A stretch of 64,000 bases of DNA from the NCBI GenBank assembly GCA_028583605.1, contig CM053328.1:3243076-3307075 (forward strand), read 5' to 3'. Each line of letters starts with the position of its first letter. The first letter of the stretch is position 1. Below are positions 10,146 to 21,571 of this stretch, piece by piece. The translations under genes were made by a program, and so were the position numbers. Under the pieces are notes generated by a model, which worked only from the letters and a program-made list of their open reading frames with translations, was not told the DNA's origin and did no database searches. The DNA comes from Dastarcus helophoroides (lineage: Eukaryota; Arthropoda; Insecta; Coleoptera; Bothrideridae).

Positions 10146-12830
10146 TTAGGTTATTCTTCATCAAAAATGTGTCAACGACGAAATGTGGCTCAAATATTTA
10201 ATTTCCAGAAGTTGTCTCGTAACTTTATAGAAGTTGTCGCAAGTTGGACATAAATCTCGCGCTCGATAATACCCCAAAAAGTCAACAGGTGCTTTCTAAA
10301 TAAATAAAAAAAGTTAGTTATTCTCTTGTAGGACATCGAGTGTGTCGCCCGTAAAGCAGTGCGAAGACAAATTGAAAAAAACTTCCTAATAAATCTTCGA
10401 TAGTGTCAAACGCCACCGAGAATTTAATACAAAGAAGGTAGCGAAAAACAAATGACCGTAGTCGTCCACGCCGCCACGGGTCTTCCAAAGATTCACCCTT
10501 TCGTTTGATTTACGAGGGAAAAATGCTGCAAGACGAGAATGTGGGATGTTTACTGCACAACAGGTTGAAATCTCCACTCTTCCATCGAGGCAAATAAGGA
10601 AAAAACGACACGCGGCTTTAAATTAAACGGGCATTGGCTTTGTTTCGAACCAAACTGATAACCTACTGTCTTAACACTTCTTGCCGTTCAGCAATTGAAG
10701 GATTCGTTTTAGATCTTTGGGGACGACGCTACAGTTAAAATCAAAATAATGCTGAATGACGTTGACGATGTTCCTTGTTAACAATCAGCTGCCCCGCGAC
10801 TTTACGCAAAGTTCGATAAATTTCAAATAATTCCTCATTTGATTTTAACAGAGTAATAGATTTACAAGTTCGCGCTCTTTATCCTAGTACCTGCTAAAAT
10901 TGTGGGTGGCCCACAATATTATGTCAAAGTGAATCGGTTTTTTACGTTCTGTGTTATAACCTTAAAATTGTTAGCAAAGTTGAGTTCTTAGCAGTAAAAA
11001 GTTGAGTTTTACTGGAATATAAATAGCCTAAAAGGTACCCCTAAAAATACTCCACATTTTAGTGAAAGTTTCGTCAAAATCGATTAAGTAGTTTCCGAGA
11101 TTAGCCCGGACAAAGAATCAGTCGACAGACAGGCAGATAGTCATAAGTCGCAAGATTTCTACGGAACAGATAGGCACAGACATTCGCAAAAATTCGTTTT
11201 TTTTTTAATTTCGCGACAAGGCACAACAAAAATTTTTATTGATGTGCTTTAGTAGAAGTAATATCTAACATTTTCAGCGTTTTCTAATTTCTAACGTTGC
11301 AATTACTAACCAACTGAAGCTTGACACATTTGCGAAATAAACTGGACGGCTCCCCCTCGAGTTTTTTTTTATTTATCCTTGGCTGGATTCAACTGCGATC
11401 AAAGATCCATCTTGAATGCAGCAGCATCTCTTGCACAACAACAAAGGAAAATCGGGCATCTGGAGATCGAGCTACATTCATCATCTACCATATAATCTAG
11501 CGCGCCTCGAAAGACTGAAAATAAACAAAATCCTGGCGTATAAAAATCCTCCACTTTATAAACACTTCTGAGATGAGCGTATATGACGGAATTAATAGTT
11601 CTCTTGGCGATCTGATGAGCTGGTGCTGGGAGATTCTGATTAATTACGAGGCCCTAGGGCTTTAAGTGAAGTGTTACGAGTTGACCGTGTTATTATCATA
11701 TTATCCTCACCCTTTGCCCAGTGGGACAAAATGAGATGATTTATATTCGGAGCGTTGTCGAGATAACGGATTTTTATCCTATTTACTAAAAATAAACTGT
11801 TTTGCATACAAACGTGACTATTCACTGATAGGTTAATAAGAACCCTCGGGGACCAGCTGCTTCTTGGCGTTAAAGTATGACTAAGATTATCCTGTAGATA
11901 CTGAAAACGAATTTGAATCTATTTTAGATGGCGCCAGTGCTGCTTAAGGAAAGGTATTGCTTAGAGACGTCGGTGTAAATAGATCTATTGGATTAACCAC
12001 ATATCGACAGCAGGAGGTCAATGTTGTTGTTTTTTATTCAATTTACTTTCCTCACATTCCCAACACAAGCACAGTCGTAAATTGTTCTACAATATGAAAG
12101 CTCCTTCAAGTTTAGATTTACATGGCCACGAAAATTGCCACCTTTTAAACAATCACTGCGTTGCGAGTCGAGTATTTTGGTTTTTAATTCGAAATTTCGT
12201 TGAACAGATCAAAAAGTTATGGTTAAAGTTGAGAAGGTTGGAAAAGAAAATTTCTATTTCGAAATGTTTAAGAATAACAATTGAAATTGAAACAAATTCA
12301 GCACAGCCGTCAGGCTGGCTACTCTCTTCCTTGAGTCTCTAAATCCAACTATTCAACCAAAAAGTGACATATATGAAAGGCAATCGGAATTAACGAATCA
12401 GTGAATGAAAATAAAAACAAAGGAATTTATTTTTCGGTTTTATTATGATTGCAAGTCGTAAGACTCCTTAATTTACGTGCATTATTTAATCCATGCATTC
12501 GTCCTGACTTCGAATGAAGCTTGTTATCAACTTACGTATGATACGTGAGATAACAGCGTTCGATTTCCAGTTCGTTATGAAACTAAAAGCGACCTTCACT
12601 CATATCCTTATAAGGGTTTGCTTCGAGATGAAAATAGCTCAACCAGTGTATAAATACTCAGGTGCAGCAAAGGTTACTTATATTAAATTCCATTTGTAAA
12701 TTTAAATTTGTGCTTTGTTTATTTAAATCTGTTGCCTGATTCCTAAAACGTTTTAGGGATGAAACTTGGGTTGAGGCATATTGGGCTGCCTATCATTCAA
12801 GCAATCAATAGAAAATTCAAAAACCATTGG
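10146..12830. other. unique region, no recognised gene
   Basis: Mixed-composition, non-repetitive DNA with somewhat higher GC near 10300-10800. Short frames at 10386-10577 (minus), 11640-11825 (minus), 12082-12342 and 12514-12699 (plus) encode nothing I recognise and lack supporting splice or promoter context. It may be intergenic or intronic DNA of a gene outside the window. Confidence 0.4.
11030..11150. mobile_element. probable retroelement remnant
   Basis: The phrase GTTTCGTCAAAATCGATTAA, then GTAGTTTCCGAGATTAGCCC and ACAGACAGGCAGATAG, resembles a tract often seen in 3' regions of insect SINE/RTE-type retroelements (a TCAAAATCGGTT...GAGAT...CAGACAGACAG phrase). Only this fragment is recognisable. 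The call rests on memory of that phrase and not on a search. Confidence 0.4.
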
Positions 12831-15000
12831 TCCTTTATCTAAAATTTCGATAAAATTAGACGCTGAAAAATTCGAAGTGTTTACTGAATTTCGACCTTTT
12901 CAAAATTAGATCTTTTTCGTAAAATTTCGATTCTTTTAAATTCGTTTTGGTATTTTCAAAGGAAGATATCGAAATTTCCAGAAAAAAAGACGAATTGAAA
13001 TTTACCCTAAAATCCAATCCTGTATCTTCCAGAAAATCTTAATATATTTCCTCGAAATTCGTCATTTTCTTAAAATTTTCGAATTTCTTCTCGAAATGTT
13101 TCGAAATTTCGACTTTTTTCTTAAAATTTTGACGTTTTTCTCAAATTTCGACTTTTTTCTTAATTTTTGACTTTTTTCTCGAAATTTCGTATTTTTTTTC
13201 AAATTCCGACTTTTTTTCGAAATTTCGACTTTCTTCTCGAAATATTTCGAAATTTCGACGTTTTTCTCGAAATTTCGACCTTAATCTAAAAAGTTCGACT
13301 TTTTTCTCGAAACTTCGTTTGTTTTTTCTCAATTTTCGACCTTATCCCCAAATTTCGACTTCTTTCTCGAAATTTTGACCTCAATATGGAAATAATACTT
13401 TAAACTCAAAATTTCGACTTTTTTTTATCGAAATTTCGACTTATTTTACAAATTTCAACTTTTTTCTCGAAATTTCTAATTTTTTCTCAAATTTCCACAT
13501 TTTTTCGACTTTAAACTCAAAATTTTGACTTTTTTCGCGAAATTTCGACTTATTTCACAAACTACAACTTTCTTTCTCGAAATTTCGACTTTTTTTTATC
13601 GAAATTTCGACTCCTTTTTCAAATTTAGACTTTTTTCTCGAAATATTTCGAAATTTCGACTTTTTTCTCGAAATTTCGACGTTTTTCTCAAATTCGACTT
13701 ATTTTACAAATTTCAACTTTTTTCTCGAAATTTCTACTTTTTTCTCAAATTTCGACATTTTTTCGACTTTAAACTCAAAATTTTGACTTTTTTTCGCGAA
13801 ATTTCGACTTATTTCACAAACTACAACTTTCTTTCTCGAAATTTCGACTTTTTTTTATCGAAATTTCGACTCCTTTTTCAAATTTAGACTTTTTTCTCGA
13901 AATATTTCGAAATTTCGACTTTTTTCTCGAAATTTCGACATTTTTCTCAAATTCGACTTATTTTACAAATTTCAACTTTTTTCTCGAAATTTCTACTTTT
14001 TTCTCAAATTTCGACATTTTTTTCGACTTTTAAACTCAAAATTTTGACTTTATTTCGCGAAATTTCGACTTATTTCACAAACTACAACTTTCTTTCTCGA
14101 AATTTCGACTTTTTTTTATCGAAATTTCGACTCCTTTTTCAAATTTAGACTTTTTTCTCGAAATATTTCGAAATGTCGACTTTTTTATTATTTTTTGTTT
14201 CTCGAAATTTTGACCTTAATATGAAAATGTTGACATTTTTCTCGAAATTTCGACTTTAAACTCAAAATTTTTACTTTCTTGTCGAAATATTTCGAAATTT
14301 TGACGTTTTTCTGTTTCGACTTTTTTCTTGAAATTTCGTTTTTTTCTCAATTTTCAACTTTTTTCTCAAAATTCGACTTTTTTTTCTCGAAATTTCGATA
14401 TTTTCTCGAAAGTTCGACTTTTTTCTCAAATTTCGACTTTCTTCTCGAAATATTTCGAAATTTTTTTTTCTGGAAATTATGACGTATTTCTCGAAATTTG
14501 AACTTAAACCGAAAAGTTCGACTTTTTTCTCGAAATTTTAAGCTTAATATGGCAATAGTACTTTAGACTCAAAATTTCGACTTCTTACTCGAAATTTGGA
14601 CTTAGTTCACAAATTTCGACTTTCTCCTCGAAATTTCCACTTTTTTTTCGAAATTTCAACTTTAAACTCAAAATTTCGACTTTTTTCTCAAATTTCGACT
14701 TTTTTTCTCGAAATCTCGACTTTTCTCTTGAAAGTTCGACTTTTTTTTCAAATTTCGACTTTCTTCAAATATTTCAAAATTTCGACTTTTTTCTCGAAAT
14801 TTCGACGTTTTTCTCCAATTTCGAATTTTTTCTCGAAATTTCGAGCTCGATCCGAAAAGTTCGACTTTTTTCCCGAAATTTCGTTTTGTTGTCTCAATTT
14901 TCAACTTTGTTTTTTTTATAAACGACTATTCTCAAAATTGTACTTTTTTTTATTAAAGTTTGATTAACTCCGGACAATTTCGAGTTTTTGCTTCATTCGG
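12831..15000 (-). repeat. GAAATTTCGA array, inverted orientation
   Basis: The same unit as at 6287-8690, but with the pyrimidine strand on plus (TTTTTTCTCGAAATTTCGAC). A higher-order repeat of about 260 bp is clear. The segment CACAAACTACAACTTTCTTT occurs at about 13556, 13816 and 14078, each followed by a TTTATCGAAATTTCGACTCC segment. Open frames in this block are repeat by-products. Confidence 0.9.
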
Positions 15001-17091
15001 TAGTTTCTCTAAAAAAAAACGGCTGTTTTTCCGAGAATTCTTTTTTTTTTCGAAAATCTGTTATTGTTATTAACAACGGGTTGTTCTCAAGATTTTGATT
15101 TTTAAAATTTGAGTTTTCAAAAATTTTATCTGCTTTTTTAAAGTTTGCCTTCTTCTCGATATAATTTTATTCCAAAATTCGATATTTAACTTTTCTAGAA
15201 ATTTCAATTTTAGAAATTTCTACTTTTCTCAAATTAATTGAAATTCGTCTTTTCCGAAATTTCGATTTTATTCTCGACTTTTAGGACTCTTTTGTCAAAA
15301 ATCACCGTAAAAATTCTCTCCCACTTTTCTGAATTTTTTTTTTAATTTCGACTCTTTTAAATTTGACTCCAGAAGTTGCTACTTCATACTTCGGCTTATT
15401 TTATTTATTTCAAAATACGATGTTTTAGTTTCTGAAACTATCGACTTTTTTCTCAAAATTGGCTTTTCCTTGAAATTTTAGTTTTCTCAAAATTCGTCTA
15501 TTTTTTTCTAAATTAGATCACCATGTTATCAAGTAATAAAAATGTTGAGAAAAATATTTGTCGGTAATTTCAAGAAAAAGATTTCTTGTACATTCAATTT
15601 CTTTATTGGAATTTTAATATCATGTCAAAATTAGAATAAAGAAGTAAAAATTTCGAGAAAAATATTTTTGAATTTTTTCACAATATTCGACTTTTTTTTT
15701 TGAATTATTAACATTTTTCGAGTTTTTTCGAATTTCCGGGTTTTTATTCTAAGTTTGATTTTTTAACAAATCCGACTCCCAAAATTTTTCTAAATTCATC
15801 GCTTTCGAAACGAAGACTTTATTTTCAAAAATTCTACTTGGTTCTTTCAAAATAGAACTATTTCTTGGAAATTCTGAATTTCTGGAAATTCCGACCTTTT
15901 TTTTTAATTTTGACGATATTTTTCAAAAATCGTTATGTTCGAAATCCATTTTTTAATATCCGGATTTTTCTAAAACATTCTTTTTCTTTAATTTCACTTT
16001 TCGAAAATGTGCTATTTTTTTAAATTTGTCTTAATCTGAATCATTTTGTTTAACATTTGGTTACTTCCGATTATTTTTTAATTTCAATTTCTTTCGTTTC
16101 TCAAAATTTGTCTTGTTTTAGAAATTTTGACTTTTTTTGTCAATTGTTTCTAAAAATTGCGACCTATTTTTACAAATTTCGACCTATATTTTTCGAATTT
16201 TCAACATTTTTTGAGAATTTCCGAAATGTTAGGTTTTTATTTTAAATATGATTTTCTAAACATTCCAACATTTCTCAAAATTGGTTTTTTTCTCGAAATC
16301 TATCTAAATTATTCCTAAAAGTTCTACTTTTGCCCTCAAAAACTTGGTCTTAGAAAGTTTGACTTTTCTTTGAGAAATTTCCACCTTTTTCTAGACATTT
16401 CGAAAGTCGAAAATCGTTATTTTTATCAAAATCCATTTTTTTAATAACCGGATTTTTTTTAATTACTTTTTCTTTAATTTAATTTTGGAAAATATATTGT
16501 TTTTAAAAATTTATCCTGATCTCGAAATTTTGACTAAACGTTTTTGAAAATTTCTACCCACAATTGGACATTTTCTTAAAATCTCGATTTTTTCTTCAAA
16601 ATTCTTTATTTTTCTAAAATTGAATTGATATTTTAATAAAAATCTAAGTTTCTGAGTAAATCATTTTTAGAAAACTTCAAAAAAAAGCGATTCTTGTGAA
16701 TTTCAAGATTATGACAAAATTGGAATAAAGTAAAAATTCTGAGAATAATAGTTTTGGGGATTGATTTTTCTTTCTAAATTCGACTTACAGTTACAGTCGC
16801 CACATTTTTCACGAAATTAAACTTTTTAAAACTTCAAGTTTTTTCTTCGAAATTTCAGTTTTTGAAGCTTTACGACAGTTTAGATTCTGGTTGTTCCCCA
16901 AAGTTCGGCTCTATTTCCAAATTTCAAATTTAACCTGAAAATTCGATCCCCGAGTTCATGTAGTTAAGGAGTAGCAGTTAAATGAAAATATACATATATT
17001 TAGACGGAACGTTTTCCGGTTTTCTTTTTTTTTATCAATTTTTCAAAATGATTCTTGCCTCACCCTGAATGAAATTCTGCCTACGCCCGTG
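15001..17091. repeat. decayed AT-rich repeat with a possible transposon end at 17066-17091
   Basis: Decayed versions of the array unit, T-rich on plus, without clear tandem phase. The stretch ends with CCTGAATGAAATTCTGCCTA then CGCCCGTG. On the minus strand this starts CACGGGCGTAGGCAGAATTT, which resembles the CANNGGCGTAGGCAG type of DNA-transposon end. No partner end was found near 12800, so the border call is tentative. Confidence 0.4.
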
Positions 17092-17274
17092 AAGAGTTGG
17101 GGAAAAAGCAATATTCAAAATGATCTTGATTAGCGTGTTAATTGTGGTTTTGACCTTTTAATGCCTTTTTTAGAGCATTTTGCCTTTTTAGTGCCTATTT
17201 TAGCTGTTTGTTTTTGCCTAATTTGACATTTTTCTCACCTTTTTACCTTATTTGATTGTGCCTAAAATCCGGTC

Positions 17275-20200
17275 TCTATTAATAATCATTTGGTGGTCAA
17301 AATTTCAATGAAAAACGAAAGCTCAGCGGTAATATTTTCTTTTTCCACAATAATGTTGTCTTGATGTTGTACATTTTGTTAAGCTGTATCCTAGTGGTTC
17401 CACTTAATAATCATTTGGTGGTCAACATGTTAGTGAAAAACGAATGCTCATCAGTAATAACTTGTTCTACCACTATAACATTGTCTTCATATCATACGTT
17501 TTTCTAAGTTGTATCCCACCGATCCTACTCAATAATCATTTGGTGGTCAAAATTTTAATGCAAAACGAAAGTTCATCAATAATATTTTCTTTTTCCACTT
17601 TAACTTTATCTTCATGTGATACGTTTTTCCAAGCTGTATCCCATCAATCCTACTTAATAGTTATTTGGTGGTCAAAATGTTTATGGAAAACGAAAGTTCA
17701 TCAGTATTATTTTCTTTTTCCACTATAATGTTGTCTTCATGTCGTATGTTTTGCCAAGTTGTATCCCATCGATCCTACTCAATAATCATTTGGTGATCAA
17801 AATTTCAATGCAAAACGAAAGTTCATCAGTAATATTTTGTTTTTCCACTATAACTTTATCTTCATGTGATACGTTTTTCCAAGCTGTATCCCATCGCTCC
17901 TACTTAATAGTCATTTGGTGGTCAAAATGTTTATGGAAAACGAAAGTTCATCAGTATTATTTTCTTTTTCCACCATAATGTTGTCTTCATGTCGTATATT
18001 TTGCTAAGGTGTATCCTATTGATCCCACTCAATAATCATTTGGTAGTCAAAAATTTCAATGCAAAACGAAAGTTCATCAGTAGTATTTTCTTTTTCCACT
18101 ATAACTTTATCTTCATGTGGTACGTTTTTCCAAGCTGTATCCCATCAATCCTACTTAATAGTCGTTTGGTGGTCAAGATGTCTGTGGAAAACGAAAGTTC
18201 ATCAGTATTATTTTCTTTTTCCACTATAATGTTGTCTTCATGTCGTATATTTTGCTAAGGTGTATCCCATTGATCCCACTCAATCATCATTTGGTGGTCA
18301 AAATTTTAATGCAAAACGAAAGTTCATCAATAATATTTTCTTTTTCCACTTTAACTTTATCTTCATGTGATACGTTTTTCCAAACTGTATCCCATCGCTC
18401 CTACTTAATAGTCATTTGGTGGTCAAAATGTTTATGGAAAACGAAAGTTCATCAGTATTATTTTCTTTTTCCACCATAATGTTGTCTTCATGTCGTATAT
18501 TTTGCTAAGGTGTATCCTATTGATCCCACTCAATAATCATTTGGTAGTCAAAATTTCAATGCAAAACGAAAGTTCATCAGTAATATTTTGTTTTTCCACT
18601 ATAACTTTATCTTCATGTGATACGTTTTTCCAAGCTGTATCCCATCAATCCTACTTAATAGTCGTTTGGTGGTCAAGATGTCTGTGGAAAACGAAAGTTC
18701 ATCAGTATTATTTTCTTTTTCCACTATAATGTTGTCTTCATGTCGTATATTTTGCTAAGGTGTATCCCATTGATCCCACTCAATCATCATTTGGTGGTCA
18801 AAATTTTAATGCAAAACGAAAGTTCATCAATAATATTTTCTTTTTCCACTTTAACTTTATCTTCATGTGATACGTTTTTCCAAGCTGTATCCCATCGATC
18901 CTACTTAATAGTCGTTTGGTGGTCAAAATGTTTATGGAAAACGAAAGTTCATCAGTATTACTTTCTTTTTCCACCATAATGTTGTCTTCATGTCGTATAT
19001 TTTGCTAAGGTGTATCCCATTGATCCCACTCAATCATCATTTGGTGGTCAAAATTTTAATGCAAAACGAAAGTTCATCAATAATATTTTCTTTTTCCACT
19101 TTAACTTTATCTTCATGTGATACGTTTTTCCAAGCTGTATCCCATCGATCCTACTTAATAGTCGTTTGGTAGTCAAAATGTTTATGGAAAACAAAAGTTC
19201 ATCAGTATTAATTTCTTTTTCCACTATAATGTTGTCTTCATGTCGTATATTTTGCTAAGGTGTATCCCATTGATCCCACTCAATCATCATTTGGTGGTCA
19301 AAATTTTAATGCAAAACGAAAGTTCATCAATAATATTTTCTTTTTCCACTTTAACTTTATCTTCATGTGATACGTTTTTCCAAGCTGTATCCCATCCATC
19401 CTACTTAATAGTCGTTTGGTGGTCAAAATGTTTATGGAAAACGAAAGTTTGTCAGTATTATTTTCTTTTTCCACTATAATGTTGTCTTCATGTCGTATAT
19501 TTTCCTAAGGTGTATCCTATTGATCCCACTCAATAATCATTTGGTGGTCAAAATTTCAATGCAAAACGAAAGCTCATCAATAATATTTTCTTTTTCCACT
19601 ATAACTTTATCTTCATGTGATACGCTTTTCCAAGCTGTATCCCATCGATCCTACTTAATAGTCATTTGGTGGTCAAAATGTTAATGGAAAACGAAAGTTC
19701 ATCAGTAACATTTTCTTTTTCCACTATAACTTTATCTTCATGTGGTTTTCCAATCCTACTTAATAGTCATTTGGTGGTCAAAATTTGAATGAAAAAATGA
19801 AAGTTCATTGGTAATATTTTCTTTTTCCACGATAATGTTGTCTTAATGTTGTACATTTTGCTAAACTGTATCCTAGTGATCCCACCTAATATTCATTTGG
19901 TGGCCAACATTTTAGTGGAAAACAAATGCTCATCAGTGATAATTTCTTTTTCCACTATGACATTGTCTTCATGTAGTACATTTTTCGAAGTTGTATCCCA
20001 TCGATCCTAGTTAAAAATGAATTGGTGATCAAAATTGCAATGGAAAACGAAAGCTCATCAGTAATATTTTGTTTTCCACCATAATTTTGTCTTCATGTGG
20101 TATGTTTTTTAAGCTGTATCCCACCAATCCTACTTAATAATCATTTGGTGGTCAAATTTTTAATAAAAAAGGAATGTTCAGCAGCAATATTTTCTTTTTC

Positions 20201-20330
20201 CACTATAATTTTGTCTTCATGTAGTAAGTTCCCATTGATCCTACTTAATAATCATTTGGTGGTGAAAATTTCAATGGGATACTAAAGTTCATCAGTAATA
20301 TTTTTTGCGCCATAACGATCTACACTTTTC
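17275..20330. repeat. 125-bp satellite array with 250-bp dimer organisation
   Basis: About 24 monomers follow each other at exactly 125 bp. The landmark TGGTGGTCAAAAT starts at 17291, 17416, 17541, 17666, 17791 and so on. From about 17540 to 19680 alternate monomers differ consistently (TTAATGCAAAACGAAAG versus TTTATGGAAAACGAAAG), so the higher-order unit is 250 bp. The right part is more diverged and has a deletion near 19745. The repeated 79-codon open frames arise because each dimer happens to be open; 250 is not a multiple of 3, so the frames do not join. Related monomers return at 63490-64000. Confidence 0.95.
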
Positions 20331-21571
20331 TAAGCTGTATCCTATCGATTGGTGATGTTAGAGACTCTAGAAACTAATCATGTTTCATCTGGAAGTAAAC
20401 AGCATATCGCTGTCATCATTTACACATTCAGCTAAATTTCATTCATTTTAATCCTCATTTGGTAATCAAAATTTCAATTAAGAACAAAATTTCATCAATA
20501 AAATTTTCCTTTTCTCATGTAATTTTATCTTCAAACATACAATTGTCTAAGGTGTACATCGTCGTAGCACTTAATTACTAATTGAATGATGGTGTTATAA
20601 ATTTTCCATAAAAAAACAAGCAACTACAATGGAAATATGAATCAAAGCGATGTAGTTTATTAAAATTTTCCACGAAGACCTCCACGAAGTATCATCAAAT
20701 TTGCATCGACAACACAACGTGCGGAGAGGACGATATTCCAATTAGTCACCAATGAATAGTTTAACTGGATAAATGATTATTTCCCAAACCGCTACAAATT
20801 CTGATTACCGAATTTAGTAGGATTGCAAGCCCATTATCAAAGCACAATTCATATCATTTGTGAAGAGCGGAAGTTAGCGGAAGGGGAATGCATTTCCGGA
20901 AGGTCGTTGCACCACAGACTCGCTAAAGAGTGACCAGATTGCACTTATAATTTAAGCAAACGTTTCACAGGATTAAGGGTTAGGGTAAATGGCATCGACA
21001 AATTAAGAATTCTTTGGAGCTGTCCAATCTAACACTTTGAGCAAAAATATTATTTACCCGTTGATCAAAATTTAAGTTTAATTCAAGTAATTTGTTGTAT
21101 CGAGATACTAACCGAAGAATTCGTCAAGGAATTGTTAGAATAATTGAGTCCTGCTCTCAAAGAAGCCGAATTCTTCATGTTGATTTACGAGTGCAGATTG
21201 CGTACACCTTGACCATTCATCAAAGCAAACACTCTTGCACACCCACAGTCAAATGTTCAAACTGTTCACAATTATTTTATTTGGCGGCCTTCAAGAGCCT
21301 TTAATGTCATTGCAAGAGAGGTCTATAAATAACACTCATAGATTATATAGTGACAATAGAAATACATCGCACTGACCCAAGCGATATGAATTTTTACAAC
21401 TCCAAATCAGTTGGTAAGCGCCAGGATGACAGGATGTGATTCTAGCTCTCTTTAAGGACGTAACAGATATCAGCTGTAAATAGTTTGGGATTTGACCCCA
21501 AAAAACAATCAAGGACAATTCGATCCTGATTTATTTTGCACCCTTTGGTTGAATTTTAGAATGAAGAAAAG
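20331..21571. other. mixed region: decayed satellite edge, then unique DNA
   Basis: 20331-20560 holds faint traces of the 125-bp satellite. The remainder to 21571 is unique, with no recognised gene. A 70-codon frame at 21092-21304 has no identifiable feature. Confidence 0.4.

Noticed and set aside
17444..19684. Nine near-identical 79-codon open frames in tandem (MSYILLRCIPL...), looking like a tandem small-gene family
   Set aside because: Each corresponds to one 250-bp satellite dimer; alternate monomers are read in different frames, and sequence change is not biased to synonymous sites by eye.
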